In this document: one piece after another, positions 1-14,857 of the stretch
Numbering within the stretch: the first letter of the stretch is position 1
Layout: each line of letters starts with the position of its first letter
From: Rhodococcus sp. 105337
GTDB taxonomy: Bacteria > Actinomycetota > Actinomycetes > Mycobacteriales > Mycobacteriaceae
Reading direction: 5' to 3'
NCBI RefSeq assembly: GCF_012844225.1
Contig: NZ_JABAGQ010000011.1
Span: 1 to 64,000 of the forward strand
DNA: 64,000 nucleotides
Program-made: the position numbers and the translations under genes
The notes under the pieces: model-generated
What the model was told of the DNA's origin: nothing
The model's input: the letters and a program-made list of their open reading frames with translations, nothing else
Databases searched by the model: none

Positions 1-112
1 GGATGATCGCACCAAATAATTGGCACTGACATTCATCGGCACACTGTTGAGTTCTCAAAGAACACGCACACACCATCGCGTTCCAGACTGTGTCTGACCC
101 GCTCCGGGGCAA
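1..112 (-). promoter_or_regulatory. rRNA operon pre-16S leader with boxA-like element
   Basis: Read on the minus strand, 64-51 gives TGTTCTTTGAGAAC, followed by TCAACAGTG. This resembles the boxA and leader region found just before 16S rRNA in Rhodococcus and Mycobacterium. The 16S gene itself would lie left of position 1 and is not seen. The leader carries the antitermination and RNase III processing signals of an rrn transcript. No protein gene is supported in 1-327. Confidence 0.75.
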
Positions 113-119
113 CCGTTCC

Positions 120-149
120 AATCTATCACCTTCGACCGGCGGCCCGCAA
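120..149 (-). promoter_or_regulatory. likely rrn promoter
   Basis: On the minus strand, TTGCGG (149-144) is followed after 18 bases by TAGATT (125-120), a reasonable sigma-A pair placed directly upstream of the rrn leader. Initiation would fall near 112. The -35 is not perfect and other promoters may exist between here and the tyrS end. This is inference from spacing and position. Confidence 0.45.
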
Positions 150-268
150 CTCGTGCGTTCCTCGATCTTCGGCTGTTCTGAGTGACGTTCAGGACACCAC
201 TGAACTCCGAACCTCTCGGTCCGGGGCGGGTGTCCCTGTCGCTCGAACGAGGACTAAGTTACGCCCAC

Positions 269-309
269 GCTTCCGGGCCGTCAAATCGCCTGGTCAACGG
301 CCCGGAAGC
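269..309 (-). terminator. hairpin terminator after tyrS
   Basis: A perfect 13-bp inverted repeat (arms 269-281 and 297-309, GCTTCCGGGCCGT and its complement) begins 19 bases past the tyrS stop. There is no clear T-run, as is usual for actinobacterial terminators. It would separate tyrS from the rrn promoter. Confidence 0.7.
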
Positions 310-327
310 GAGTCAGAACCTCCGCGG

Positions 328-1605
328 TCAGCTGCGGTGCACGCGAACGCCGGCGAAATTACGCTTCCCCCGGCGGATCACCAGCCAGTGCCCGTGCAGG
401 AGCTCTGCGTCGGACGGTGTCCACTCCTCCGACGAGACGCGGACGTTGTTGACCGACGCGCCGCCCTCCTTGACCGTGCGGCGCGCAGCGCCCTTGCTCT
501 CGCACAGACCGGTCGAGACGAGCAGGTCGACGATGGTGTCGGGCTCCCCCGGACGCAGGTCCATCACCGAGGCCTCCGTGAGCGCCGCCGCAAGGGTGGG
601 CTCGTCGAGGTCCGCGAGTTCCCCGCGCCCGAAGAGAGCGCGACTCGCCAATTCCACGGCTGCGGTGTTCGCAGCGCCGTGGACGAGCGTGGTCATCTCC
701 GCCGCGAGCCGCTTCTGGGCCTCGCGTGCATGGGGACGCTCGGCCGTCGCGGTTTCGAGTTCGGCCAGTTCCTCGCGGTCGAGGAACGTGAACCACCGCA
801 GGTACTTGACGACATCGGCGTCCGCGGCATTCACGAAGTGCTGGTACCAGGCGTACGGACTGGTCATCTCCGGGTCGAGCCACAGGCTTCCCCCGCCCGT
901 GGACTTCCCGAACTTCTTGCCGTCCGAGGAGGTCACCAGCGGGACCGTCAGCGCGTGGACCGATGCTCCGTCGGTCCGTCGGTTCAGTTCGACGCCGGCG
1001 ATGATGTTGCCCCACTGATCCGAGCCACCGACCTGGAGCGCGCACCCGTAGTCGCGGCGAAGCTGCACATAGTCGTTCGCCTGCAGCAGCATGTAGCTGA
1101 ATTCGGTGTACGAGATGCCGTCGCCTTCGAGCCGCCGCTTGACGGTGTCGCGTGCCAGCATCACGTTCACCGAGAAGTGCTTGCCGATGTCGCGCAGGAA
1201 GTCGACCGCCGTCAGGCGCCCCGTCCAGTCCAGGTTGTTCGCGACGACGGCACCGGTCGGCGAATCGTCGAAGTCCACGAAGCGTTCGAGTTGTCCCCGG
1301 ATCCGATCCGCCCAGTCGGCGACGGTATCGGCGGAGTTCATCGTGCGCTCCCCCACGTCCCGAGGATCGCCGATCAAGCCGGTCGCTCCGCCGGCGAGGA
1401 CGATCGGACGGTGGCCCGCGCGCTGGAATCGTTTCAGTGCGAGAAGCGGCACGAGGTGACCGGCGTGCAGGCTCGGTCCGGTCGGATCGAAGCCGGCATA
1501 CAGGGTGATCGGACCTGCGTCGAGATCGCGTCGGAGTGCATCGAGATCGGTCGATTGGGCAATGAGCCCGCGCCAGGTCAGTTCGTCGAGAATGTGCTCA
1601 GTCAC
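328..1605 (-). CDS. tyrS: tyrosyl-tRNA synthetase
   Basis: Class I aminoacyl-tRNA synthetase that charges tRNA-Tyr in the cytoplasm. The 425-residue product has the HIGH-type motif HAGHLVP near residue 50, GSDQWGN in the tyrosine pocket, and KFGKS as the KMSKS loop; an S4-like RNA-binding domain closes the C terminus. I place the start at the GTG at 1605 because family similarity begins there (TEHILDEL); the frame is open further upstream to 1872 but that part overlaps the glycosylase gene and looks non-coding. It lies 7 bases after mpg and is probably cotranscribed. The rrn leader follows, the tyrS-rrn order also known in M. tuberculosis. Confidence 0.97.
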   Translation of the reverse strand: MTEHILDELTWRGLIAQSTDLDALRRDLDAGPITLYAGFDPTGPSLHAGHLVPLLALKRFQRAGHRPIVLAGGATGLIGDPRDVGERTMNSADTVADWADRIRGQLERFVDFDDSPTGAVVANNLDWTGRLTAVDFLRDIGKHFSVNVMLARDTVKRRLEGDGISYTEFSYMLLQANDYVQLRRDYGCALQVGGSDQWGNIIAGVELNRRTDGASVHALTVPLVTSSDGKKFGKSTGGGSLWLDPEMTSPYAWYQHFVNAADADVVKYLRWFTFLDREELAELETATAERPHAREAQKRLAAEMTTLVHGAANTAAVELASRALFGRGELADLDEPTLAAALTEASVMDLRPGEPDTIVDLLVSTGLCESKGAARRTVKEGGASVNNVRVSSEEWTPSDAELLHGHWLVIRRGKRNFAGVRVHRS

Positions 1606-1612
1606 CGCTCGA

Positions 1613-2239
1613 TCATCCCATTCGTGTTCGGAGTGCGGGCGCCCGTGGGCTCCGTCGATACGCCGAGACCCCCGGAGAGCCCGGAATCCACAGACGCCAC
1701 GGCCGGTCTGCGGCGACGCTGATCCCGACGCGCGGGCCGGAGGCCACGTCGACGTCGTCCCGTCGCTCGGGCAGTTCGAGGCGAACCCGCGACCGCGGAG
1801 AGAATACGTCGAGACCGTTGTCGGAGATATCCAATCCCAGTGCCGCGGCGAGGTTTCCGGGTCCGCGTGCAAGCTTGTCGGACGGCATCCCCGGGGTCCG
1901 TCGCCGGCTCGCGCACTGTTCGCCGTCCACGATCTCGCCGCCGCGCAGCAACACGGCGGCGGCCACGCCGTCGGGTCCGACCGAGATGTTGGCGCACAGA
2001 TGCAGGCCGTAGCTGCGGTAGACGTACAGATGGCCGGCGGGTCCGAACATCACGGCGTTGCGCGCGCTCGGCCCCCGATACGAATGAGCGGAGGGGTCGG
2101 GCCACGGACCGTCCTCCGGTCCGCCGTACGCCTCGACCTCGGTGAGCCGAATGGCGACATCGCCTACCCGGACCACAGCACCGAGCAGCGCACGAGCCGC
2201 CTCGACAGGATCGAGGGATTCGAGGTACTGCGCGCTCAT
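1613..2239 (-). CDS. mpg: DNA-3-methyladenine glycosylase (AAG/MPG family)
   Basis: Monofunctional base-excision enzyme that removes alkylated purines from DNA. The 208-residue product has the family core with EVEAYGG near residue 34, [15 protein letters not shown] with the base-flipping region, and YVYRSYGLH. Length matches the roughly 200 residues of bacterial AAG-type enzymes. The ATG at 2239 begins directly before conserved sequence. It sits between the Trm112-like gene (14 bases upstream) and tyrS (7 bases downstream), the mycobacterial order. Unrelated to the AlkA fold despite the same activity. Confidence 0.93.
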   Translation of the reverse strand: MSAQYLESLDPVEAARALLGAVVRVGDVAIRLTEVEAYGGPEDGPWPDPSAHSYRGPSARNAVMFGPAGHLYVYRSYGLHLCANISVGPDGVAAAVLLRGGEIVDGEQCASRRRTPGMPSDKLARGPGNLAAALGLDISDNGLDVFSPRSRVRLELPERRDDVDVASGPRVGISVAADRPWRLWIPGSPGVSAYRRSPRAPALRTRMG

Positions 2240-2253
2240 CGCGGCGGGGTCGG

Positions 2254-2475
2254 TCAGTCTCGGGTCCAGCCGGGAACGCCCCGCGTGACGTAATCCTCGT
2301 GTTCTGCGTCACCGACGGCCACGGCCTCGTCGATCAGGAGCACCGGGATGCCGTTCTCGATCGGGTAGGCGCGGCGCAGCCGAGGGTTGTAGAGAACCGT
2401 GTCGTCGACGAGAAGCAGCGGCCCCTTGTCCTCGGGGCAGGCAAGAATGTTCAACAGCGTGGGATCGACGGCCAC
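2254..2475 (-). CDS. Trm112/UPF0434-family small protein
   Basis: A 73-residue protein of the Trm112 family. It contains [14 protein letters not shown] and a second part with [15 protein letters not shown]. Family members are zinc-ribbon-like or partner proteins of methyltransferases, but here only one cysteine (ILACPE) is retained, so zinc binding is doubtful. The start is the GTG at 2475: the minus strand has GGAAGGA a few bases upstream, and conserved sequence begins at once. An ATG at 2499 in the same frame is less likely. It lies between the lipase/acyl-CoA synthetase fusion and mpg. Its partner here is unknown. Confidence 0.85.
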   Translation of the reverse strand: MAVDPTLLNILACPEDKGPLLLVDDTVLYNPRLRRAYPIENGIPVLLIDEAVAVGDAEHEDYVTRGVPGWTRD

Positions 2476-2516
2476 GGGGGTCCTTCCGACTTCGTACACA
2501 ACGGAACGGGTTCAGC

Positions 2517-5504
2517 CTACCGGGCGGCGGGCGTGGCTCCCGCCGTGCCCGTTGCCCATTTCGTGGCGACCGCCTTGGTGAACCGCTTGTAGGTGCCGGT
2601 GTCCCGGTCCGCGTACCACGAGCGAACGGTCGGGGTCGGCAAGCCGTGTTCGCGCAGCTTGTCGGCGGCGGGACGGTAGGACGGCCCGATCGGGATGGAC
2701 GGGACGATGTGCACCAGATCGGGGCGCTCCGCTTCGGGAACGACGTCGAGAGCGGCCGTGATCTCCGCTGCCGTCGGGGCCTTCTTACCGCGCAACGTAC
2801 ACGCGGCCACCGCGATATCGCTGTCCCCCAGAGTGATTCCGTACGAGACCGCCAGATCGATACGCGGAATCATCCCGAGCATGTCGATCACCGGCTGCGA
2901 GTACACCGGTCCGTGCGCGGTGACGACCACCCCGCGTTTGTTGTCGAGAAGCCAGTAGTCACCGTCCGCGTCACGGCGGAACAGGTTTTCGGTGGCGATC
3001 CACACGTCACCCGGTTCGAACACACCGCGCATGACGTCGCCGAGCGCTTCGTTGGACGCACCAGGTTTGCCGAGGAGAAGTCCGACCTCGCCGTCGGCGC
3101 ACGAGCGTACGAAGCCGCGGTCGTCTTCGATGAGCCGTCCGGTGAGCGGGTCGTAGGCCGCGAGACCGACCGCAGCGCTGCCGGGGAGCGGGCGTCCCTT
3201 GGATCCCACTTTCGAACCCGACACGTTGGCGAGGATCACGTCGCCTTCGGTGGACGCGTAGAACTCGACCACCCGCGCGGGAGCAAAACGTTCGAGGGTG
3301 CGCCACCACAGCCCGGGCGGCATGCCGGAGCCGATGAACAACCGGATGGGGTGACTGGCGTCGATGTGCAGGGAAGGGCTGTCGAGCACCTCTCGCATCA
3401 TCGACCACGTGTACGTGACCACCGTGACGCCGTAGCGATGGACTTCCTCCCCGAACTTCGCCGGGTCCAGTCCGTTCGACAAGGCGATCCGCGCTCCACC
3501 CGCCAATGCACCGCCGAAGCTCACGAGCAGGCCCGACGAGTGATGCAGCGGTGCCAGGCAATACATCGTGTCGCGGCGGCCGAGCGACGCAGCGGTCGCC
3601 GTACCGAACGCCGACAGCGCCCAGCGATAGTTGGTGACCCGCTTGGTTTCGAGCGTCGGACCACTCCCCACGAAGAGCACGAACGCCAATTCGCGGGCGA
3701 GGCCCGGATCCGGGACGTACCAGCCCGGCAGGTGCACCCCGGAGATGTCGGTCCGCTCGAGATCGACGACGTCGGCGCCGGGCTCGACGTCGAGGTCGCG
3801 GACGTCGCCTCCACCCAGCACGAGAACCGGCAGGCCCGTGCCGATAGCGAGGTCGAGGTTTTCCGGGTCGGAGACGAGTTTTTCCACACCGCCGAGTCGG
3901 GCGGCGGCGGCCGCGTCCGGTCCGGGGGGGATCAGGACCGATACCGCGCCGAGACGGGAGACGGCGGCCACCGCCGCCATGGCGCTGGGCCGGACGTTCA
4001 TGAGCACACCGACACGCATCGCCGGCCGGACGCCGTTGTCGACCAGACCGAGAACGATGTTGTCGATACGGCGGTTGACCGCTTCGTAGGTGTAGACCCG
4101 GTCCTCGAAGATGAAGCACTCGCGCTGAGGCCCTCTCCTCCCCTGTTCGGCGAGGAGGCTGCCGACGGAGACACGGGTGCGGGGCTGGATCTGTCCCAGG
4201 CGGGCGAGACGCGGAAGTGCTCGCGCGGCTTCGCCCGACAGGTCGCGGGCACCGCGCACCGCGCCGGTCGCGACCTCGGCGATCCCCTTCCCGATATCGG
4301 CGCCGACATCGGCGAGCGTGGCGACCGTGTGCGCCACCCGGCTACTGATGGAGACGCCGGTCGCGCCCTCGTCGCTCGGCTCCGGCGCGGTCATGGGACT
4401 GACCCCGACGGGCCGGTCCCCGATCCCTTCCCTCCACTGCACCCATTCGCTCGTCGCAGGCCACGTCTGTTGCGCTGCAACGGATCCGACGACGAGACCG
4501 AAATGGCCCGCGCGGAGCGAATATTCGTAGACCTCGGCGCGCGGCGACGCTCTGCGAATTCCGCGTACTGCGAGAGGCTGGCCGATGTCGTCGACTTCTC
4601 CGAGGAACGCAAGGATGGGGCAGGTGATCTCCGCGAGCGTCACGGGCTTGTCGTTGATCACGAAGCCCCCGCTGACCATGCGGTTGTGCGCGACGAACTG
4701 GCGCAGCAGGTCGGCAACCGCGGGTCCGGACCACGCGACCCAGCCCTCGGTGTCGAGGAACCTGCGCTGGGGCTCCCGCGGAAGGAGAGCTTCGCGGTCG
4801 TGGAGCTGCCGGAGGAAGTCGATACGCGACCGCACCGTCTTGACCGGGTCGAGGAACTGGAATCCGGTACGAGCCATCCAGCCTGTGATCGCGAGACGGT
4901 TGAAGACGTGATCGGCCAGGAAATCGGCCGAGAGTGTCGCCACAGGGCCGGGGATGCCGAAGGGCAGTGCGGCGAGGGTATCGACGGGACTGCCGAAGGT
5001 GATGAGGCTGGCGATGTTGCGGCTGCGGCGATAGGCGGCAGCCTGGTAGCAGAACATGCCGCCCTGCGAGTAACCCCCGAGGTGGACGTCGCGTCCGGTG
5101 TACGCGTGAATCCGGTCGACGATTTCGTCGAGAGCGAGGATGTGGTCGGTGAGGGTGCGGTCCCACCCGCCTTCCTCTTGGTCGGGCGAGCCGAAGTCCA
5201 CCACCCAGGGATCGAGTCCCGCGGCGTGCAGGACACCGACCGCACCGCTGTCGCGGGTGACGTCGTAAACGTCCGCGGACATCATCATCGGCGGCACCAA
5301 CACCACGGGTGGACCGGACGCGGCGGTGTCCGAGTCGGGGAAATAGCGCCGGAGACGGTACATCCCGCACCGTTCGACGACCTGATACGGAGACGACGAG
5401 GTGCCCGGTTCGAGCCCCCCGAAGCGGATGACTTCGAGACCGTTCTGCGCCGTCGCGATGAGCCGACGCATCGGTCCGGTCACCGCTCTACCGTCCAGTC
5501 CCAC
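2517..5504 (-). CDS. bifunctional alpha/beta-hydrolase and acyl-CoA synthetase-like protein
   Basis: A 995-residue two-domain protein. Residues about 1-370 form an alpha/beta-hydrolase domain like PhaC or lipases, with the nucleophile elbow GGYSQGG. Residues about 430-995 form an ANL-superfamily adenylating domain with EFYASTEGD and the GD-x-DG-type segment near DADGDYWLLDNKRG. The usual YTSGTTG nucleotide loop is altered to LFVGSGPTLETK, so adenylation is not certain. Size and position match M. tuberculosis Rv1683, annotated as an acyl-CoA synthase/lipase linked to triacylglycerol metabolism. I start at the GTG at 5504 because GGAGG lies 9 bases upstream; the open frame to 5816 crosses a hairpin region. 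Function is inferred from family only. Confidence 0.88.
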   Translation of the reverse strand: MGLDGRAVTGPMRRLIATAQNGLEVIRFGGLEPGTSSSPYQVVERCGMYRLRRYFPDSDTAASGPPVVLVPPMMMSADVYDVTRDSGAVGVLHAAGLDPWVVDFGSPDQEEGGWDRTLTDHILALDEIVDRIHAYTGRDVHLGGYSQGGMFCYQAAAYRRSRNIASLITFGSPVDTLAALPFGIPGPVATLSADFLADHVFNRLAITGWMARTGFQFLDPVKTVRSRIDFLRQLHDREALLPREPQRRFLDTEGWVAWSGPAVADLLRQFVAHNRMVSGGFVINDKPVTLAEITCPILAFLGEVDDIGQPLAVRGIRRASPRAEVYEYSLRAGHFGLVVGSVAAQQTWPATSEWVQWREGIGDRPVGVSPMTAPEPSDEGATGVSISSRVAHTVATLADVGADIGKGIAEVATGAVRGARDLSGEAARALPRLARLGQIQPRTRVSVGSLLAEQGRRGPQRECFIFEDRVYTYEAVNRRIDNIVLGLVDNGVRPAMRVGVLMNVRPSAMAAVAAVSRLGAVSVLIPPGPDAAAAARLGGVEKLVSDPENLDLAIGTGLPVLVLGGGDVRDLDVEPGADVVDLERTDISGVHLPGWYVPDPGLARELAFVLFVGSGPTLETKRVTNYRWALSAFGTATAASLGRRDTMYCLAPLHHSSGLLVSFGGALAGGARIALSNGLDPAKFGEEVHRYGVTVVTYTWSMMREVLDSPSLHIDASHPIRLFIGSGMPPGLWWRTLERFAPARVVEFYASTEGDVILANVSGSKVGSKGRPLPGSAAVGLAAYDPLTGRLIEDDRGFVRSCADGEVGLLLGKPGASNEALGDVMRGVFEPGDVWIATENLFRRDADGDYWLLDNKRGVVVTAHGPVYSQPVIDMLGMIPRIDLAVSYGITLGDSDIAVAACTLRGKKAPTAAEITAALDVVPEAERPDLVHIVPSIPIGPSYRPAADKLREHGLPTPTVRSWYADRDTGTYKRFTKAVATKWATGTAGATPAAR

Positions 5505-5577
5505 GATCGCTTCCCTCCACGATGCCCATGACCCCGGTACATGACGGGTGTACGCGTAAGCCTGCCATATCCGTGAT

Positions 5578-5639
5578 CCGGTCCCGGGCAATTCGGACGC
5601 CGCCCGGTCCCGGGCTATTCGGATGCCGCCCGGGACCGG
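5578..5639 (-). terminator. tandem duplicated hairpin after argH
   Basis: Two 26-bp direct copies (5581-5606 and 5607-5632, differing at two positions) each begin with GTCCCGGGC. Together with GCCCGGGACCGG at 5628-5639 they can fold as CCGGTCCCGGGC (5604-5615 or 5578-5589) paired to 5628-5639. The stem lies 44 bases past the argH stop and would end the arginine operon. No T-run is present. Confidence 0.6.
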
Positions 5640-5682
5640 AAGAGGAACAGACGCAGCGCGGCGCCCGCCTACGCGAGGGGCG

Positions 5683-8306
<2,624 letters not shown>

Positions 8307-8355
8307 TGTCTTGTGCTCCTTCTTTTCTTTCGTGTACGTCTCTCGACGTGATGGT

Positions 8356-8868
8356 TCAGGCCAGTGATTCGAACAGGGCGGCCAGTTGGGCCCCTGTCAT
8401 CGGTTCCCGGGCGATCACCGCAATGGTGTCGTCCCCGGCGATCGTGCCGACCACCTCCGGTAATGATGCCCGATCGAGTGCGCTGGCCAGATAGTGCGCT
8501 GCCCCCGGTGGCGTCCGGAGGACCGCGATGTTGCCGCTGGCGTCGGTGGAGACGAGCAGTTCACCGAGTAGCCGGGATAGTCGATCCGTGCCGCCGGACA
8601 CTCCGCGGACGGGGCTGCCGTCCTCGGGCACGATGTACACGCCCGCTCCCCCGTCTGCGCCGCGCAGCTTGACGGCACCGAGTTCTTCGAGGTCACGGGA
8701 GAGGGTGGCGGTGGAGACCTCGATGCCTTCGGCCGCGAGGAGTGCCGCGAGTTCGGTGTGGCTGCGCACCGCGCGGGTTGCCAGGAGCGCGGTGATACGC
8801 GCCTGCCGCGCGGCCCGAGTCGGGGCGGCGCTGCCGGCCCGTTCGACGGCTCCCTCCGCGGTGTTCAC
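8356..8868 (-). CDS. argR: arginine repressor
   Basis: Arginine-responsive DNA-binding hexamer that represses the arg genes. The 170-residue product has an N-terminal winged helix (about residues 15-85, [25 protein letters not shown]) and a C-terminal oligomerization and arginine-binding domain with [10 protein letters not shown] use the GTG at 8868 because AGGAG lies 6 bases upstream and the length equals the 170 residues of the mycobacterial protein; an in-frame ATG at 8898 would overlap argF. The stop of argF (8871-8873) is 2 bases upstream of this start, so translation is likely coupled. Sits inside the operon it controls. Confidence 0.95.
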   Translation of the reverse strand: MNTAEGAVERAGSAAPTRAARQARITALLATRAVRSHTELAALLAAEGIEVSTATLSRDLEELGAVKLRGADGGAGVYIVPEDGSPVRGVSGGTDRLSRLLGELLVSTDASGNIAVLRTPPGAAHYLASALDRASLPEVVGTIAGDDTIAVIAREPMTGAQLAALFESLA

Positions 8869-8870
8869 GT

Positions 8871-9806
<936 letters not shown>

Positions 9807-10994
9807 TCAGTTCCCTTCCCGGTCTGCGTTGTCGAGGATGGCGGGTAGCGCCGCGACGAAGCTTTCGGCCTGGCGCTCGGTGAGGATGAGCGGCGGCGCG
9901 AGCCGGATGACGTCGGGCGCCGGGGCGTTGACGAGGAACCCGGCCTCGCGCGCGGCGGCTTCGACCGCTGCGGACTTCGTGTCGGTGAGGACCATGCCGA
10001 GAAGGAGGCCGGAGCCCCGCACGTGCGAGACGAGGGGGTGCCCGAGGGACTCGATGCCGGTGCTCAGTGTCTTGCCGACGGCGTTGACGTGGTCGAGCAG
10101 GTTCTGCTCGTCGATGGTGCGGAGGACGGCGAGGGCCGCGGCGGCGCACACCGGGTTCCCACCGAACGTGGTTCCGTGCTTGCCGGGCTGGAAGAGGTCC
10201 GCGGCCGGCCCGGTCGCGAGGACCGCACCGATGGGCAGACCGCCGCCGAGACCCTTGGCGAGGGTCATCACGTCGGGCACGACTCCGGCTGCCTGGTGGG
10301 CGAAGAAGGTGCCGGTGCGGGCGATGCCGGTCTGGACTTCGTCGAGCACGAGCAGCGCGCCGCGCTCACGGGTGATGCGGCGGGCTTCCGCGAGGTAGCC
10401 CTCCGGCGGCACGACGACCCCGGGCTCCCCCATGATGGGTTCGAGGAACACGGCGGCGGTGTTCTCGTCCACCGCGGCGTCGAGCGCGGCGATGTCGCCG
10501 TAGGGAACGAACTCGACGCCGGGGGGCATCGGCTCGAACGGTGCCCGTTTGTCGGGCTGACCGGTCAGCGCGAGGGCACCCATGGTGCGGCCGTGGAACG
10601 CCTTCTCACAGGCGATGATCTTCGGCCGGCCGGTGAGGCGGGCGATCTTGAACGCCGCTTCGTTGGCTTCGGTGCCGGAGTTGCAGAAGAAGGCTCGCCC
10701 GGGGTGTCCGAAGTGCCCGAGGAGTTGTTCGGCGAGTTCCACTACCGGTGCGGAGGCATAGAGGTTGGACACGTGGCCGAGCTGCCCGAGCTGAGCTGTG
10801 ACGGCCTCGAGGATCGCGGGATGCCGGTGGCCGAGGCTGTTGACCGCGATGCCCCCGAGCAGATCCAGGTATTGCATGCCGTCGGCGTCGGTGACGACCG
10901 CGCCGTCGCCGGCGACGAGCGCCAGCTTGGGGACGCCGTAATTGTTCATGAGCGAGCCTGCCCAGCGTTGCTGCAGCTCGGACGTGCCGGTCAT
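9807..10994 (-). CDS. argD: acetylornithine aminotransferase
   Basis: PLP-dependent class III aminotransferase that makes N-acetylornithine. The 395-residue product has [16 protein letters not shown] and the PLP lysine in [14 protein letters not shown]. The ATG at 10994 overlaps the argB stop as ATGA, which fixes the start and suggests translational coupling. Open frame upstream of it is argB sequence in another frame. It may also serve in lysine synthesis, as in other bacteria, but that cannot be read from sequence. Confidence 0.97.
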   Translation of the reverse strand: MTGTSELQQRWAGSLMNNYGVPKLALVAGDGAVVTDADGMQYLDLLGGIAVNSLGHRHPAILEAVTAQLGQLGHVSNLYASAPVVELAEQLLGHFGHPGRAFFCNSGTEANEAAFKIARLTGRPKIIACEKAFHGRTMGALALTGQPDKRAPFEPMPPGVEFVPYGDIAALDAAVDENTAAVFLEPIMGEPGVVVPPEGYLAEARRITRERGALLVLDEVQTGIARTGTFFAHQAAGVVPDVMTLAKGLGGGLPIGAVLATGPAADLFQPGKHGTTFGGNPVCAAAALAVLRTIDEQNLLDHVNAVGKTLSTGIESLGHPLVSHVRGSGLLLGMVLTDTKSAAVEAAAREAGFLVNAPAPDVIRLAPPLILTERQAESFVAALPAILDNADREGN

Positions 10995-11935
10995 GCGTTT
11001 CCTTCCGTGACGGGGAGCACCGTCGGGCTGTGCGTGCCGGTGCCCCGGGCAGGGGTGACCATGGTGCCGATGCCTTCCTCGGTGAACAGTTCGAGCAGCA
11101 CCGAATGCGCCTGGCGACCGTCGATCACGTGAGCGGTCGGTACCCCGCCCTGGACGGCGCGCAGGCACGCCTCCATCTTGGGGACCATGCCGGAGTCGAG
11201 GGAAGGCAGCAGTTCGGCGAGCGTGTCCACGTCGATGGACGAGGTCAGCGACGAGCGGTCGGGCCAGTTCGTGTAGAGCCCCTCCACGTCGGTGAGTACC
11301 ACCAGTTTCTCGGCGCCGAGGGCCTCGGCGAGCGCGGCCGCGGCCGTGTCGGCGTTGATGTTGTGGACGACGCCGTCGATGTCGGGCGCAACGGTCGACA
11401 CCACGGGGATGCGACCGGCGGCGATCAGGTCGAGGACGGCGGCGGGGTCGACGGTGGTGACGTCACCGACGAGCCCGATGTCGGTGTCCGTGCCCTCCAC
11501 GACGACGGTGCGACGGGTTGCGGTGAACAGCCGCGCGTCTTCGCCCGAGATCCCCACGGCGTAGGGGCCGTGGGCGTTGATGAGGCCGACGAGTTCGCGG
11601 CCGACCTGGCCGAAGAGCACCATCCGCACGATGTCCATCACCTCGGGGGTGGTGACGCGGAATCCGCCGCGGAATTCGCCTTCCAGCCCGAGACGCCGCA
11701 GCATGGCGTTGATCTGGGGTCCGCCACCGTGCACCACGACGGGGTGGATGCCGACGGTGCGCAGGAACGCCATGTCGGCCGCGAACGCCGTTTTGAGGTC
11801 GTCGTCGATCATGGCGTTGCCGCCGTACTTCACCACGACGATCTTGTCGCGGAACTTCTGCAGCCACGGCAACGCTTCGGCGAGGACGAATGCTTTCTGC
11901 TGTGCGGACACGTTCGCGATGAGGTCTGCGGCCAT
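10991..11935 (-). CDS. argB: acetylglutamate kinase
   Basis: Phosphorylates N-acetylglutamate; usually the arginine-inhibited control step. The 314-residue protein has KYGGNAM near residue 37, [11 protein letters not shown] and the amino-acid-kinase fold. Three starts are possible: GTG 11962 (GTGA overlap with the argJ stop), GTG 11950 and ATG 11935. I choose ATG 11935 because GGAG lies 5 bases upstream and the family sequence starts soon after. The hydrophobic N-terminal helix ([20 protein letters not shown]) fits arginine-sensitive kinases, where an N-terminal helix mediates hexamer formation and feedback inhibition. Confidence 0.95.
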   Translation of the reverse strand: MAADLIANVSAQQKAFVLAEALPWLQKFRDKIVVVKYGGNAMIDDDLKTAFAADMAFLRTVGIHPVVVHGGGPQINAMLRRLGLEGEFRGGFRVTTPEVMDIVRMVLFGQVGRELVGLINAHGPYAVGISGEDARLFTATRRTVVVEGTDTDIGLVGDVTTVDPAAVLDLIAAGRIPVVSTVAPDIDGVVHNINADTAAAALAEALGAEKLVVLTDVEGLYTNWPDRSSLTSSIDVDTLAELLPSLDSGMVPKMEACLRAVQGGVPTAHVIDGRQAHSVLLELFTEEGIGTMVTPARGTGTHSPTVLPVTEGNA

Positions 11936-11958
11936 GTCGGCTCCGGTCACGTGCGCGG

Positions 11959-14327
<2,369 letters not shown>

Positions 14328-14364
14328 CTATTTCATCCAGCTCTGGGTCACACCCAGTTCCGGG

Positions 14365-14781
14365 TCATTCCGAACGCAACGACCGCCGGATCTCCGCGAG
14401 CTTGTCGGCCGCGGCTGCCTGCCGCGCCTCGTACTCGTCGTCGAGGGTGCGCCCGGACACGCTTTCCCTCGCCAGTTCCTCTGCGCCGATCGCTGTCGCC
14501 GAACGGTGCTCGATCTTCTCTCGCACCGAGTCCAGCGTGGGCACGCCGTCGCGGGTGTACCCGGTGATCTCCTCGATCGTCGGCGCCCGCGTCCCCGAAC
14601 CGACGGGGCCGGGATCGGTGGCCGGTTCGGGCTCGGCGGGCGGCACGTCCGGGATGTCCGGCGACGGCGGCACGTCGGGCACCGTGGGAGTCGCGGGTTC
14701 GGCCGGTGTGACGTCGGGCGCAGGCTCGTCCGGCGTCTCGGGCTCCGGTGTCCGGCCGTGGTTCCGTTCGTCGCTACTCAT
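14365..14781 (-). CDS. proline-rich hypothetical protein
   Basis: I do not recognise this 138-residue protein. Residues about 8-65 are low-complexity, rich in Pro, Glu, Asp and Thr (repeats of PDVPP and PAEP) and likely disordered. The C-terminal half is charged and helical, with TIEEITGYTRDGVPTLDSV and a terminal stretch rich in Ala, Arg and Glu that may form a short coiled coil. No signal peptide or membrane segment. It lies between pheT and argC on the same strand; codon use looks like its neighbours, supporting a real gene. Confidence 0.75.
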   Translation of the reverse strand: MSSDERNHGRTPEPETPDEPAPDVTPAEPATPTVPDVPPSPDIPDVPPAEPEPATDPGPVGSGTRAPTIEEITGYTRDGVPTLDSVREKIEHRSATAIGAEELARESVSGRTLDDEYEARQAAAADKLAEIRRSLRSE

Positions 14782-14810
14782 ACATCCAGGTTACGTCGGA
14801 CGGACCGAGA

Positions 14811-14846
14811 GCGGGGGCGCCGAGCCGTGACCCGGCGCGCCCCCGC
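14811..14846 (-). terminator. GC-rich hairpin after pheT
   Basis: GCGGGGGCGCCG at 14811-14822 pairs with CGGCGCGCCCCCGC at 14833-14846, with a two-base bulge. It starts 11 bases past the pheT stop. No T-run; probable but unproven terminator. Confidence 0.5.
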
Positions 14847-14857
14847 CGAGGACAACG

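Noticed and set aside
2646-5531. A 961-residue plus-strand open frame antisense to the lipase/acyl-CoA synthetase gene
   Set aside because: Same composition effect; the product is low-complexity and without motifs, and the minus-strand protein is well supported.
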